Positions 9,357 through 18,660 of a stretch of DNA of 64,000 bases are shown piece after piece. This DNA comes from Flexivirga aerilata (lineage in GTDB: Bacteria > Actinomycetota > Actinomycetes > Actinomycetales > Dermatophilaceae), in assembly GCF_013002715.1 (NCBI RefSeq), contig NZ_JABENB010000001.1, positions 1 to 64,000 of the forward strand, in the 5' to 3' direction. The notes beneath the pieces were generated by a model. It was not told the origin of the DNA. It did no database searches and saw only the letters and a program-made list of their open reading frames with translations. Every line of letters begins with the position of its first letter. The first letter of the stretch is position 1. The position numbers and the translations under genes are program-made.

Positions 9357-9898
9357 ACGTCCTGCTCGGGGGTGTCGGCGGCTTCGGCAGCGTCGGCGAC
9401 GCCGCAGCAGCCGCGGTCCCACCACTGCGGCAGGGCGGCGAGCGCCTCGTCGCCGAGCGGGTTGACGCCCGGGCCGACCGCCAGCGAGTGGGCGACCAGC
9501 ACGTGCAGGCACTTGACGCGGTCGGGCATGCCACCGGCCGAAATGCCTTCGATCTCAGGCACACTGCCGAGCTCGGCCCGTCGGCGCAGGTAGTCCTCGT
9601 GCGCCGCGCGGTAGGCCGCCGCCAGCTCGGGGTCGGTGCCGAGCCGCTCGGTCATCTCGCGCATCATGCCCTGTGCCTCCAGGGTGCTGATCGCACTGGT
9701 CAGCCGCGGGCAGGTGGCGTAGAAGGTGGTCGGGAACGGCGTGCCGTCGGGCAGCCGGGGCAGGGTGCGCACGACCGCGGGGCACCCGCACTCGCAGCGT
9801 GCGGCGATCTCGACGACCCCGCGCGGCAGCCGGCCGAGCTGCTGCTCGACGGCCGCCAGGTCGGCGGGATCGACGTCAGGACTTGCGTTTTCGGTCAC
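9353..9898 (-). CDS. DUF501 domain-containing protein
   Basis: A 181-residue actinobacterial DUF501 protein from the GTG at 9898 (VTENASPDVDP). Visible features are a cysteine cluster CECGCP early in the protein, FYATCPRL in the middle and CLHVLVAHSLAVGPGVNPLGDE near the C-terminus, followed by WWDRGCC. These are the family hallmarks. Function is unknown, though the Cys pattern could bind a metal. It sits between ftsB and ppx, its conserved position across actinobacteria, and overlaps ppx by 4 bases. Confidence 0.9.
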   Translation of the reverse strand: MTENASPDVDPADLAAVEQQLGRLPRGVVEIAARCECGCPAVVRTLPRLPDGTPFPTTFYATCPRLTSAISTLEAQGMMREMTERLGTDPELAAAYRAAHEDYLRRRAELGSVPEIEGISAGGMPDRVKCLHVLVAHSLAVGPGVNPLGDEALAALPQWWDRGCCGVADAAEAADTPEQDV

Positions 9899-9908
9899 GA
9901 GACGACGG

Positions 9909-10424
9909 TCAGTGCTTTCCGGAGGCGACGACGGACTGCCACATCTTGCCGTACCACGTGCTGTTCTTGTCCTGCTGGGCCTTCGCGTCCGCGATGGTCT
10001 TCGGGTCATTGGTGACGTAGACGGTCACCGTCTGCCCCGGCTTGGCGAAACCGAGTCGCGAACCCGCCTGCGCCTCAACGTATTTGGGGTCGTCCCACTG
10101 CTTCTTCTGCTTCTGCAGGTTGCCCAGGTCGGCCTGCTGCGCGGCGACCTTCTTATTGAGGTCGGCGATCTGACCGCGCTGGGACAGGTAGGACCGCAGC
10201 GTCGGGGTGATGACGACCGCGAGGAAGACCAGCAGCACCCCGATCACCGTGAGCCGGCGCATCGACCGCGGCGACCGGGTGGGGCGCGTCGCGCGCGTGC
10301 GCTGCGCCCCGCCGGTCGCCGTGCGAACAGCGGTCTGCCGCCCCTTCTTCGCCGCTCCGCCGGAGGTCGGGCGCGACGTCGTGCGAGCGCGGGTGGGTCG
10401 CGTGGATCGCGAATCCCGTGTCAT
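9909..10424 (-). CDS. ftsB: septum formation initiator (FtsB/DivIC family)
   Basis: A 171-residue bitopic cell-division protein. The N-terminal ~55 residues are a very basic Arg/Thr-rich cytoplasmic tail, longer than in proteobacteria but usual in actinobacteria. One membrane helix follows (about 57-76, LTVIGVLLVFLAVVITPTL), then a short extracytoplasmic coiled coil (QIADLNKKVAAQQADLGNLQ) and a DP(K)YVEAQAGSRLGFAKPGQ motif typical of FtsB/DivIC. It acts with FtsL and FtsQ at the septum. Its place directly downstream of eno is the conserved actinobacterial context. The start ATG 10424 gives a full tail. Confidence 0.93.
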   Translation of the reverse strand: MTRDSRSTRPTRARTTSRPTSGGAAKKGRQTAVRTATGGAQRTRATRPTRSPRSMRRLTVIGVLLVFLAVVITPTLRSYLSQRGQIADLNKKVAAQQADLGNLQKQKKQWDDPKYVEAQAGSRLGFAKPGQTVTVYVTNDPKTIADAKAQQDKNSTWYGKMWQSVVASGKH

Positions 10425-10459
10425 GTCGGCCTCCTTCGGCTGTCGGGGTGGGGACTTCG

Positions 10460-11758
<1,299 letters not shown>

Positions 11759-11863
11759 TCAGGTGGGGCGCGTTTGCACACGCTGTGCTTGCCTGCCGAG
11801 CCTATCCGCCGAGCCGCGCCGGATCCGGCACCGACCCGCGGACTGGACAGTAACAGGAGGGTC

Positions 11864-12832
11864 TCAGCCGGCTGCCAGGACGGGCGTCACGGCGAGTTCG
11901 GCGAGCTCGCCGGCATCGGCGTTGCCGCCGGTGCAGATCACCCCGATCCGCCCCGGCCGGGCCGAGTGCGCCAGTGCGCCGGCGAGTGCGGTCGCGCCGG
12001 CACCCTCGGCGAGGGTGTGCGCGGCGCTGCTCATCAGCCGCATCGCCGCCATGATGTCGCCGTCGTCGACGAGCAGGAAGTCGTCCAGCCGGTCGCACAT
12101 CACCGACAGCGGCAGCTCGCAGCCGCGCGAGGTCGCGACTCCCGCGACCCGCGTCGCGCACGACGCCTCGAGCACCTCGCCCGCCCGCCAGGAGTTGTAT
12201 GCCGCAGGCGCCGCCGCCGACTGCACCCCGATCACGGCACAGTCCGGGGCCAGCTCGTCGCGCACGAGGCAGGCGGCCGCGGCCCCTGAACCGCTGCCGA
12301 CCGGCACGTAGATCGCGTCGAGTCCGGCATGCCGGCGGAGCAGCTCCAGGTAGACGGTGGCGTGGCCGTGCACGATCGCGGGCTCGTCACCCGGGCTGAC
12401 GAAGCGCATCCCCCGCGACGCAGCCAGGTCCCTGGCGTGGTCGAGCGCCGCTCCCATCGTGTCGCCGTGCCGGACGACGTCGGCACCGAGCAGCCGCGTG
12501 GCGTGCTCCTTCTCCGCCGCGGCGGAGTGCGGCATCACGATGACCGCGGGTGCGCCGAGCAGCCGCGCGGCATACGCAACACTCTGGGCGTGGTTGCCGG
12601 TGCTGGCCGTCACCAGTCCCGCCGTGCGGTCGGCGCCGGTGAGGCTCGCGGCGAATGCCACTCCCCCGCGCACCTTGAAAGCGCCTGTGGGCTGGACGTT
12701 CTCGTGCTTGACGATGACCTCGGCTCCCACCTCCTGATTGAGAGCCGGGTAGGACCAGGCCGGCGTCGGCGGAAGCTCACCCGCGATCGCGTCGGCGGCC
12801 TGCAGGACTCCGGCGAAACTCAGGCTGGTCAT
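11864..12832 (-). CDS. threonine/serine dehydratase (PLP-dependent)
   Basis: A 322-residue fold-type II PLP enzyme without an ACT domain, resembling catabolic threonine ammonia-lyases and serine racemase/dehydratases. The PLP lysine is in PTGAFKVRGG, an STGNHAQ motif binds the amino-acid carboxylate, and a VPVGSGSGAAA loop binds the phosphate. The reaction would be deamination of L-threonine and/or serine. Some relatives act on hydroxyaspartate or ectoine intermediates, so the substrate is not certain. It is divergent from a LysR gene with a palindrome between them, indicating substrate-induced control. Confidence 0.88.
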   Translation of the reverse strand: MTSLSFAGVLQAADAIAGELPPTPAWSYPALNQEVGAEVIVKHENVQPTGAFKVRGGVAFAASLTGADRTAGLVTASTGNHAQSVAYAARLLGAPAVIVMPHSAAAEKEHATRLLGADVVRHGDTMGAALDHARDLAASRGMRFVSPGDEPAIVHGHATVYLELLRRHAGLDAIYVPVGSGSGAAAACLVRDELAPDCAVIGVQSAAAPAAYNSWRAGEVLEASCATRVAGVATSRGCELPLSVMCDRLDDFLLVDDGDIMAAMRLMSSAAHTLAEGAGATALAGALAHSARPGRIGVICTGGNADAGELAELAVTPVLAAG

Positions 12833-12872
12833 GCGGACAGTGTGGCGGCCGCGCCATACATCGGTCCAATAG

Positions 12873-12891
12873 ATGATTTCTCGCTAATCAT
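12873..12891. promoter_or_regulatory. LysR-type operator palindrome
   Basis: ATGATT (12873-12878) and AATCAT (12886-12891) form a perfect 6-base inverted repeat with a 7-base spacer, in an A/T-rich stretch between the divergent dehydratase (start 12832) and LysR gene (start 12917). Size, symmetry and position match a LysR recognition site controlling both directions. Confidence 0.75.
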
Positions 12892-12916
12892 TCGAACTTG
12901 TCGATATGTTGTCGCC

Positions 12917-13813
12917 ATGCTCGAGCTGCGTCGCCTGCAAGCCCTGGTCGCCGTCGCGCACACCGGCTCGGTGTCCGCGGCGGCCGACGAGCTGCGCTAC
13001 GGCCAGCCGACGATCTCCCACCACCTGCGCCGCCTGGAGGCCGAGACGCAGACGGTCCTGCTGCAGCGCGTGGGACGCGGTGTCCGGCTGACCGCCGAGG
13101 GCGAGGCGCTCGCGCATCGGGCCGAGGAGATCCTGGCGCTGGCTCAGCGGGCCGAGGACGAGCTGCAGCAGGCAGCCGGATTGCGAGCCGGCAGAGTGCG
13201 ATTGGCGGCGTTCCCGTCCGCCACGGCGACGCTGGTGCCACCGATGCTGAGACTCCTCGGCGAGCGCGCGCCGGCAGTGGCGATCGAGTTGATCGAGGCG
13301 GAACCGCCGGACGCGGCCGCGATGCTGCGCGCAGGGGATGTCGACCTGGCGCTGACCTTCACCTACGCGGACGAGGACGCCGACCTCCTCAGTGCGATGA
13401 CGGTCGCCGTCGACCACCTCTACCTTGTGGAGCCCGGCACCGAGCGGGAGCGTCGGCCCGACCGCGCCCTACGCGCCCACACCGGCACGCGGTGGGTGGC
13501 CGGTTGCGAGCGGTGCCGCGCGCAGCTCGTGGACCTTTGCGCCGCAGCGGGATTCGAGCCGGAAGTGACCTTCGCGACCGACGACTACGTCGCGGTGCAG
13601 GCCCTGGTCGCACAAGGCTCGCTGGTCAGCATCCTGCCCGGGCTGGCGCTGGCCGCGCACCGGCATCCGGGCGTCAGGGTGACCCGGCTGCCGGCAACCC
13701 GGCGGGTGCAGGTCGTCTCCTACGGCGCGCCGCCGAGGCCACGCGCCGTCGATGCCGTCGCGGCAGCACTGGAGGACACGGCGCGCATGCTGCCGACGCC
13801 GGTGGGTGTCTGA
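12917..13813 (+). CDS. LysR family transcriptional regulator
   Basis: A 298-residue LysR-type regulator. The N-terminal winged helix starts MLELRRLQALVAVAHTGSVSAAADELRYGQPTISHHLRRLE (split here for description: helix 2 SVSAAADELR, recognition helix QPTISHHLRR). A linker helix rich in Gln/Ala follows, then a LysR substrate-binding domain from about residue 90. ATG 12917 gives the canonical N-terminus; the open frame extends far upstream but overlaps the dehydratase. Divergent arrangement and the palindrome at 12873-12891 make the dehydratase the likely target. The ssu operon, convergent at its 3' end, is a less likely one. Confidence 0.92.
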   Translation: MLELRRLQALVAVAHTGSVSAAADELRYGQPTISHHLRRLEAETQTVLLQRVGRGVRLTAEGEALAHRAEEILALAQRAEDELQQAAGLRAGRVRLAAFPSATATLVPPMLRLLGERAPAVAIELIEAEPPDAAAMLRAGDVDLALTFTYADEDADLLSAMTVAVDHLYLVEPGTERERRPDRALRAHTGTRWVAGCERCRAQLVDLCAAAGFEPEVTFATDDYVAVQALVAQGSLVSILPGLALAAHRHPGVRVTRLPATRRVQVVSYGAPPRPRAVDAVAAALEDTARMLPTPVGV

Positions 13814-13852
13814 GCGGTCAGGTGAGCACCGACCTATGGGTCGACCGCTCAG
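13810..13852. terminator. bidirectional hairpin between lysR and ssuBA
   Basis: CTGAGCGGTC (13810-13819) and GACCGCTCAG (13843-13852) are perfect 10-base arms. The structure spans the LysR stop codon and the last codons of the convergent sulfonate gene, so it can terminate both transcripts. Confidence 0.7.
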
Positions 13853-15579
13853 GTCAGGAGCGACCGGTCGACGATCGAGCCGAAGTCGACCGCCTTCGGG
13901 ATGACGCCATCCGCGTGCAGCTGGTCGGCCAATTGCTGCTCGCTGGCAACGTGCGCCGGCAGGACCGGGCCGAGGCTCGAACGCAGTTGCGGGATCGCGG
14001 CTTTCGCCACCGTCAACGGGATCTTCGACTCCGTCGACCAGGCTGCGGCATAGGCCTCGAGGTGTGCCGCTCCCCACGCGTAGGCGGCTTCCAGCCGGTG
14101 CAGGAAGTCACGGGCAGCCGCGACCTTCGCGCCGTCGGTGAGCGCCGCCTTGCTCAGCAGCGTGAAATTGAGCCCGAGCTCGTCGGGCGGCCCACCGGCG
14201 ATCGCCCGGGCCCCGGCTTGCTCCGCCTGCGTCACGAACGGCTCCCACACGGCCCACGCGTCGACCTGACCACCGTTGAAGGCCGCTGCACCGTCAGCCG
14301 GTTGCAGGAAGATCAACTGCACCTGCGAGGGGCCGATCCCGTTGCGCTGCAACGCACGCAGCACCATGCCGTGTGCCGAGCTGCCGCGGGGCACGGCGAT
14401 GCGCTTGCCACGCAACTGCCCGACCTGGCGTATCGACGACCCCTTCGGCACCAGGATGTGGGAGTCCGTGCGGTTGCGCAGCGCACGCGTCGCGACCACC
14501 CGGAAGTTGGTCTGCGAGGCCGCCCCGAAGATCGGCGGCGTGGAGCCGACGCCACCGATGTCGACACGGCCGGCTCCGAGCGCCTCCACGATCGGCGGCC
14601 CATAGCTGAACTGGTCGAATGTGACGGCATAGGGCAGGTTTCGCAACTGCCCCGATGCCTGCAGGAGCGAGCGCAGCCCGTCGGTCTGCACGGCGACGCG
14701 CAGCGTGGCGCCGCGGGCCGACCCTCCGGACGCGACCGTGATCTTGCTGCTCCCACCGTCGCGCGCGTCGGTGAAGCCGACGAGCGCGGCCGTCGCAGCG
14801 AGCGTCCCGGCGAGCGCGCCCCGACGGGTCCAGGCGGCCCTCCGATCACGTGCGGTCTTGTCGGGAACTGTTGCCGCACTGGCCTTTTCGTCGTCGAGCA
14901 GCGCCAGCAGCCGGGAGGCGAGCTGCTGCACGCCGACATCGGCGCGGACCCGCGGGCGGGGCAGATCGACGCGGAGGTCGTGCTCGATCCGGCCGTCGGC
15001 GAGCACGACGACGCGATCGGCGAGCAGGACTGCCTCCTCCACGTCGTGGGTCACCAGCACCACCGCCGGGTCGTGCCGGCGCCACAGCTGCAGCACGAGC
15101 TCCTGCGCCTCGGCCCGCGTCATCGCGTCGAGCGCACTGAACGGTTCGTCGAGCAACAGCAGGTCCGGCTCGCGAACCAGCGCTCGGGCCAAGGCAACTC
15201 GCTGTTGCTGCCCTCCTGAGAGTGCACGCGGCCACGCCGCGAGACGATCGCCCAGACCCACCTCGGCGAGCGCCGCCGCACCGACGTCGTGCGCGTCGTC
15301 AGACCGCAGGCCCAGAGCCACGTTGTCGAGCACGCTGCGCCACGGCAGCAGTCGCGCGTCCTGGAAGACGACGGCCGGGCGCTGCGCGGTGCGGATGGTG
15401 CCGCCGGTGGCGCCCCCGGCGAGACCTGCCAACAGGCGCAGCAGCGTCGACTTGCCCGAGCCGGAACGTCCTATGACAGCGACGAATTCGCCGGGTTCGA
15501 CTCGCAGGTCGAGGTCGCGGAGGACTGTCTTGACGCCATACGAATGGCGGAGGTGCTTGATGTCGATCACGGGACTCAT
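13849..15579 (-). CDS. sulfonate ABC transporter: ATPase fused to substrate-binding domain
   Basis: One uninterrupted 576-residue frame. Residues 1-235 are an SsuB/TauB-type ATPase: Walker A GRSGSGKST (37-45), Q-loop VFQDARLLPW, signature LSGGQQQR (120-127), Walker B LLLLDEP and H-loop THD near 177. Residues ~250-270 are basic then hydrophobic (TRRGALAGTLAATAALVGF). Residues ~290-576 are an SsuA/NMT1-like binding protein (VQTDGLRSLLQASGQL near its start). These are normally separate genes. The hydrophobic segment could act as a membrane anchor that puts the ATPase inside and the binding domain outside, which makes a real fusion plausible. Internal initiation (for example the GTG of VQQLASR) is an alternative. 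It overlaps ssuC by 4 bases. Confidence 0.88.
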   Translation of the reverse strand: MSPVIDIKHLRHSYGVKTVLRDLDLRVEPGEFVAVIGRSGSGKSTLLRLLAGLAGGATGGTIRTAQRPAVVFQDARLLPWRSVLDNVALGLRSDDAHDVGAAALAEVGLGDRLAAWPRALSGGQQQRVALARALVREPDLLLLDEPFSALDAMTRAEAQELVLQLWRRHDPAVVLVTHDVEEAVLLADRVVVLADGRIEHDLRVDLPRPRVRADVGVQQLASRLLALLDDEKASAATVPDKTARDRRAAWTRRGALAGTLAATAALVGFTDARDGGSSKITVASGGSARGATLRVAVQTDGLRSLLQASGQLRNLPYAVTFDQFSYGPPIVEALGAGRVDIGGVGSTPPIFGAASQTNFRVVATRALRNRTDSHILVPKGSSIRQVGQLRGKRIAVPRGSSAHGMVLRALQRNGIGPSQVQLIFLQPADGAAAFNGGQVDAWAVWEPFVTQAEQAGARAIAGGPPDELGLNFTLLSKAALTDGAKVAAARDFLHRLEAAYAWGAAHLEAYAAAWSTESKIPLTVAKAAIPQLRSSLGPVLPAHVASEQQLADQLHADGVIPKAVDFGSIVDRSLLT

Positions 15580-16442
15580 CGGGCCGCTCCTTCCGTCGCC
15601 ACGTCGCGCCAGCGCAGCGCACGTCGCTCCAGCAGGCGCACCAGTCCGTCGGTGATCAGGCCGAGCAGTGCGTAGGTGACGAGGCCCACCACGATCGTGT
15701 CGGTCTGCAGGAAGTCGCGCGCGTTGTTGATCATGAAGCCGAGTCCGGAGGTGGCGCTGATCTGTTCGGCGACGATCAGTGCGAGCCAGGCGAAGGCCAA
15801 TGCCTGGCGCAGGCCGACCAATGTGCCGGGTAATGCTCCGGGCAGCAGGATGTGTTGCAGTCGCTCACGATTGGTGAGGCGCAGCGAGTCGGCGACGTCA
15901 TACAGCTGCGGATCGACCGACCGCAGGCCGGCGACCAGGTTGAGGTAGAGCGGGACGGCGACGCCGAGCGCGACGAGCAGCACTTTGGAGAACTCGCCGA
16001 TCCCGAACCAGATGATGAACAACGGGACGACGCCGAGCAGCGGCACGGCGCGCAGCATCTGCATCGGCGGGTCCACGATCGCGTCGGCCGGGCGTGAGAG
16101 CCCGACGGCCAGGCCCGCGACGACCGCGATCGCGGCGCCGAGCAGGAAGCCGAGGCCGGCTCTGCTGACCGAGTGCAGGAGCGCCTGCGGAAGTGTGCCG
16201 TCCTGCACGAGCAGCGCGGCGCGATGCAGGATCGCGCTCGGCGGTGCCAGCGTTTGCGGCTTCAGCCAGCCCACCGCGCTGGCGAGCTGCCAGACAGCGA
16301 CAAGGGCCAGTGGGGTGAGAAGCCGCCATTCCCAAGGCAATCCGTTGAAGTCGGCGCGCACGCCGCGCCGACTGGCGGCCCGGGCAGCGGGTGCGGTCGG
16401 CTCGGCCGGGGCTGCGGTGCGAGCGAGCTGGGTGGTCGTCAT
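15576..16442 (-). CDS. ssuC: aliphatic sulfonate ABC transporter permease
   Basis: A 288-residue BPD_transp_1 permease of the SsuC/TauC type. About six membrane segments follow a cytoplasmic Ala/Pro-rich tail of ~35 residues. The EAA loop is recognisable (LRLTNRERLQHILLPGALPG), the coupling site for the ATPase. Because it overlaps ssuD upstream (ATGA at 16442) and the fused ssuBA downstream (15579-15576), all three genes form one operon. The PLLGVVPLFIIWFG and SGLGFMINNARDF stretches are typical of sulfonate, taurine and nitrate importers. Confidence 0.92.
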   Translation of the reverse strand: MTTTQLARTAAPAEPTAPAARAASRRGVRADFNGLPWEWRLLTPLALVAVWQLASAVGWLKPQTLAPPSAILHRAALLVQDGTLPQALLHSVSRAGLGFLLGAAIAVVAGLAVGLSRPADAIVDPPMQMLRAVPLLGVVPLFIIWFGIGEFSKVLLVALGVAVPLYLNLVAGLRSVDPQLYDVADSLRLTNRERLQHILLPGALPGTLVGLRQALAFAWLALIVAEQISATSGLGFMINNARDFLQTDTIVVGLVTYALLGLITDGLVRLLERRALRWRDVATEGAAR

Positions 16443-17584
16443 ACGTGGGCACCTCGCAGGTCGGTGTGGCTCTCGAGCAGTCCGCGGCCCGCAAGGATCG
16501 GGCGCACGCCCTCACCGAGGTGGTAGGCCTCCTCGAGGTGGGGGTAGCCGGAGAGGATGAAGTGGTCGAGTCCGATGCGGTGGTAGTCGTCGATCCGGTC
16601 GGCAACCTCCTCGTAGCTGCCCACCAGCGCAGTGCCGGCACCGCCGCGGACCAGGCCCACACCGGCCCAGAGGTTGGGTGAGATCTCCAACTGGTCCGTG
16701 CGACCGCCGTGGAGGGCGGTCATCCGGCGCTGCCCCTCGGACTGCGCCTGCGACTGCGCCCGTTGGGCGGCGGCGATCTGCTCCGGCGGAAGGCCGTCGA
16801 GCAGCCGGTGCGCGACCGCCCACGCCTCGTCGGCGGTAGGCCGGGCAATGACGTGCAGCCTTATGCCGAAACGCAATTCGCGTTCCGCACGGGCAGCGGC
16901 CAGGCGGGCGCGATCGAGTTTCTCGACGACCTGCTCGGGCGGCTCGCCCCAGGTGAGGTAGACGTCGGCGTAGCGCCCGGCGACCTCCAGCGCGGACGCC
17001 GAGGAGCCGCCGAAGAAGATCTCCGGACGCGAGGGCGGCGCGGGCAGGTAGGCGTCCTCGACCCAGAGATGGTCGCCGCGGAAGGTGACCCGATCGCCGG
17101 TGAAGAGCCGGCGCAACACATGGAGGAACTCGCCGGTGCGGGCGTAGCGGTCGTCCTTGCCGAGCGGGTCGCCGAAGCGTCGCTGCTCGAGGTCCTCCCC
17201 ACCGGTCACGACGTTGAGCAACAGCCGGCCACCGCTGATGCGCTGATAGGTGGCGGCCATCTGCGCGGCGAGCGTGGGACTGAGCAGCCCGGGCCGGAAG
17301 GCGACGAGATACTTCAGCCGCTGCGTCTGCGCGACGAGGGCCGCAGTGGTCACCCAGGCGTCCTCGCACTCGGTCGAGGTCGGGGTCAGCGCGGCTTCAA
17401 AGCCGAGTTGTTCGGCGGAGCGGGCGATCTGACCCAAGTAGTCGACCGTCGGCTCCCGCCTGCCTTGCCGGCCCGAGCGGGTGTCGTCCGCGGATCCGCT
17501 GAGCGGGCTCACCGCGTCGCCGAAGCTGAGGTCGGTGCGGGAGTCGCCGCTGGTCGGCAGGAACCAGTGCAGGTGGACCGTCAT
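16439..17584 (-). CDS. ssuD: FMNH2-dependent alkanesulfonate monooxygenase
   Basis: A 381-residue luciferase-like flavin monooxygenase, the exact size of SsuD, which releases sulfite from alkanesulfonates when sulfur is scarce. The N-terminus VHLHWFLPTSGDSRT and the segment STECEDAWVTTAALVAQTQRL (abbreviated; near residues 55-75) are SsuD-like, as is LNVVTGGEDLEQRRFGD. ATG 17584 is preceded by AAAGGA at good spacing, so the upstream in-frame ATG is rejected. No SsuE-type flavin reductase is present here, so reduced FMN must come from elsewhere. It is the first gene of the ssu operon. Confidence 0.92.
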   Translation of the reverse strand: MTVHLHWFLPTSGDSRTDLSFGDAVSPLSGSADDTRSGRQGRREPTVDYLGQIARSAEQLGFEAALTPTSTECEDAWVTTAALVAQTQRLKYLVAFRPGLLSPTLAAQMAATYQRISGGRLLLNVVTGGEDLEQRRFGDPLGKDDRYARTGEFLHVLRRLFTGDRVTFRGDHLWVEDAYLPAPPSRPEIFFGGSSASALEVAGRYADVYLTWGEPPEQVVEKLDRARLAAARAERELRFGIRLHVIARPTADEAWAVAHRLLDGLPPEQIAAAQRAQSQAQSEGQRRMTALHGGRTDQLEISPNLWAGVGLVRGGAGTALVGSYEEVADRIDDYHRIGLDHFILSGYPHLEEAYHLGEGVRPILAGRGLLESHTDLRGAHV

Positions 17585-17639
17585 CGCGCATGTCCTTTCG
17601 AGAGTCGTCGACGACGGCGAAACTATCACTCAATATTTT

Positions 17640-17651
17640 GTTATCAATAAC
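17640..17651. promoter_or_regulatory. palindrome in the ssu operon promoter region
   Basis: GTTATCAATAAC is a 12-base palindrome (GTTAT, two-base centre, ATAAC) in the A/T-rich stretch 55 bases upstream of ssuD, where the promoter should be. It is a candidate operator for a sulfur-starvation regulator. No regulator gene sits next to it. Confidence 0.5.
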
Positions 17652-17679
17652 TTCTCATCATGCGAACGAGTGACTCCGA

Positions 17680-18273
17680 TCACTCCACCGTGGCGCGTGC
17701 GGCGTCGAGTTGCGCCCGAGTGAAGACCGACCGCACCTCGATGCCCGCCGCGTCGAGCCGTGTCGCGTCGGCCGGCCTGCGATCGATGGCGCAGATCACG
17801 AGATCGACGAACGCTCCCCGCTCGCGCAGCGCTTCCGCCCCGTCGACGACTGCTCCGCCTGTCGTGACGACGTCTTCGACCAGCACGATCCGGCGCCCCT
17901 CGACGTCGGCACCCTCTGCGAGCTTGCAGGTGCCGTATTCCTTGGCCTTCTTGCGCACGAAAACCGTTGGAATCATTGTCAGTTGACTGAGCATCGTGGC
18001 GATCGGCACGCCGCCGAGTTCGAGCCCGCCGAGCAGCTCCGACTTCGCCGGCAGCAGCGGCACCATGCGCTCGGCCACGTGCCGCAGCAGCTCGGGATCT
18101 CCCTCGAAGAGGTATTTGTCGAAGTATTCGGTGAGGACCTGGCCGGAGCGAACGGTGAACTCGCCCTGCAGGCGGCACCGTTGGTCGATGGCGGTCGCCA
18201 GTGGATCGATGGCCGTCTGCGGGTCGATGGGCGCCTGCGGGTCGTCGGGCGTCGTCGGTGCGTCGTTGCTCAT
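17680..18273 (-). CDS. pyrE: orotate phosphoribosyltransferase
   Basis: A 197-residue type I phosphoribosyltransferase of pyrimidine synthesis (orotate + PRPP to OMP). The PRPP-binding loop RIVLVEDVVTTGGAVVDG is canonical; FTVRSGQVLTEYFDKYLFEG at the N-terminus is the PyrE family signature, with VRKKAKEYGT supplying the mobile-loop lysines. ATG 18273 is chosen; a longer frame starts in the repeat region upstream. A Pro/Asp/Thr-rich extension of ~25 residues precedes the core. No other pyr genes are in view. Confidence 0.94.
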   Translation of the reverse strand: MSNDAPTTPDDPQAPIDPQTAIDPLATAIDQRCRLQGEFTVRSGQVLTEYFDKYLFEGDPELLRHVAERMVPLLPAKSELLGGLELGGVPIATMLSQLTMIPTVFVRKKAKEYGTCKLAEGADVEGRRIVLVEDVVTTGGAVVDGAEALRERGAFVDLVICAIDRRPADATRLDAAGIEVRSVFTRAQLDAARATVE

Positions 18274-18308
18274 GAGATGCAGCGTGGCACGGCTCCGCCC
18301 CGTCCCCA

Positions 18309-18400
18309 CCGAGAGGACCACTTATCGCCCAGAGGCACACATATCCGGGCGATTCCGAGCCCGAACAAGTGGTCCTGTCGACGATAAGTGGGCCTCTCGG
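18309..18400. terminator. long inverted-repeat element A between mazG and pyrE
   Basis: Arm 18309-18327 (CCGAGAGGACCACTTATCG) pairs with 18382-18400 (CGATAAGTGGGCCTCTCGG) with one mismatch in 19. A second copy of the inner word, AAGTGGTCCT at 18366-18375, is a perfect partner for the same left arm, so two alternative folds exist. Together with element B it forms a tandem duplication of about 252 bp. Probable terminator or transcript-end structure. Confidence 0.7.
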
Positions 18401-18409
18401 CGAAAGGGG

Positions 18410-18526
18410 TCAGGCGCCGGAGTCTGGCGTCGGACTCGGGCACCGGCCCTGGCACGGACTCTGAAGCCGGCGGGGCCGGCGAGTGAGCGATCGCGCGCCG
18501 AGGTCGCGGCGCTCGCCATACGACAT
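18410..18526 (-). pseudogene. duplicated 3' fragment of mazG
   Basis: This 117-base block repeats the last 180 bases of mazG (18661-18840) with an internal deletion of 63 bases (21 codons) and scattered substitutions. On the minus strand it reads MSYGERRDLGAR, identical to mazG, then jumps to a diverged copy of the mazG C-terminus ending at a stop in the same place. It has no start region and lies between hairpin elements A and B, so it is a relic of a tandem duplication of the mazG tail plus its terminator. Confidence 0.8.
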
Positions 18527-18558
18527 CGTGTGCAGCGTGGCCCGGCCCGCCCCTCTCC

Positions 18559-18652
18559 GCCGAGAGGGCCACTTATCGCCCACAGGCACAGAAAACCTGC
18601 GGATTTCGGGCCCGAATATGTGGTCCCCTCGATGACAAGTGGGCCTCTCGGC
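18559..18652. terminator. long inverted-repeat element B after mazG
   Basis: Arm 18559-18574 pairs with 18637-18652 with one mismatch in 16; the shared word is AGTGGGCCTCTCGGC and its complement. A further TGTGGTCCC lies between them. It begins just 9 bases past the mazG stop (minus strand) and resembles element A at an offset of about 252 bases. Likely mazG terminator. Confidence 0.7.
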
Positions 18653-18660
18653 GAAAGGGG

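Noticed and set aside
13849..15579. Interpretation as two separate genes, ssuB and ssuA
   Set aside because: No stop codon or ribosome site separates the domains; an internal start cannot be excluded, so it is recorded as a fusion with that caveat.
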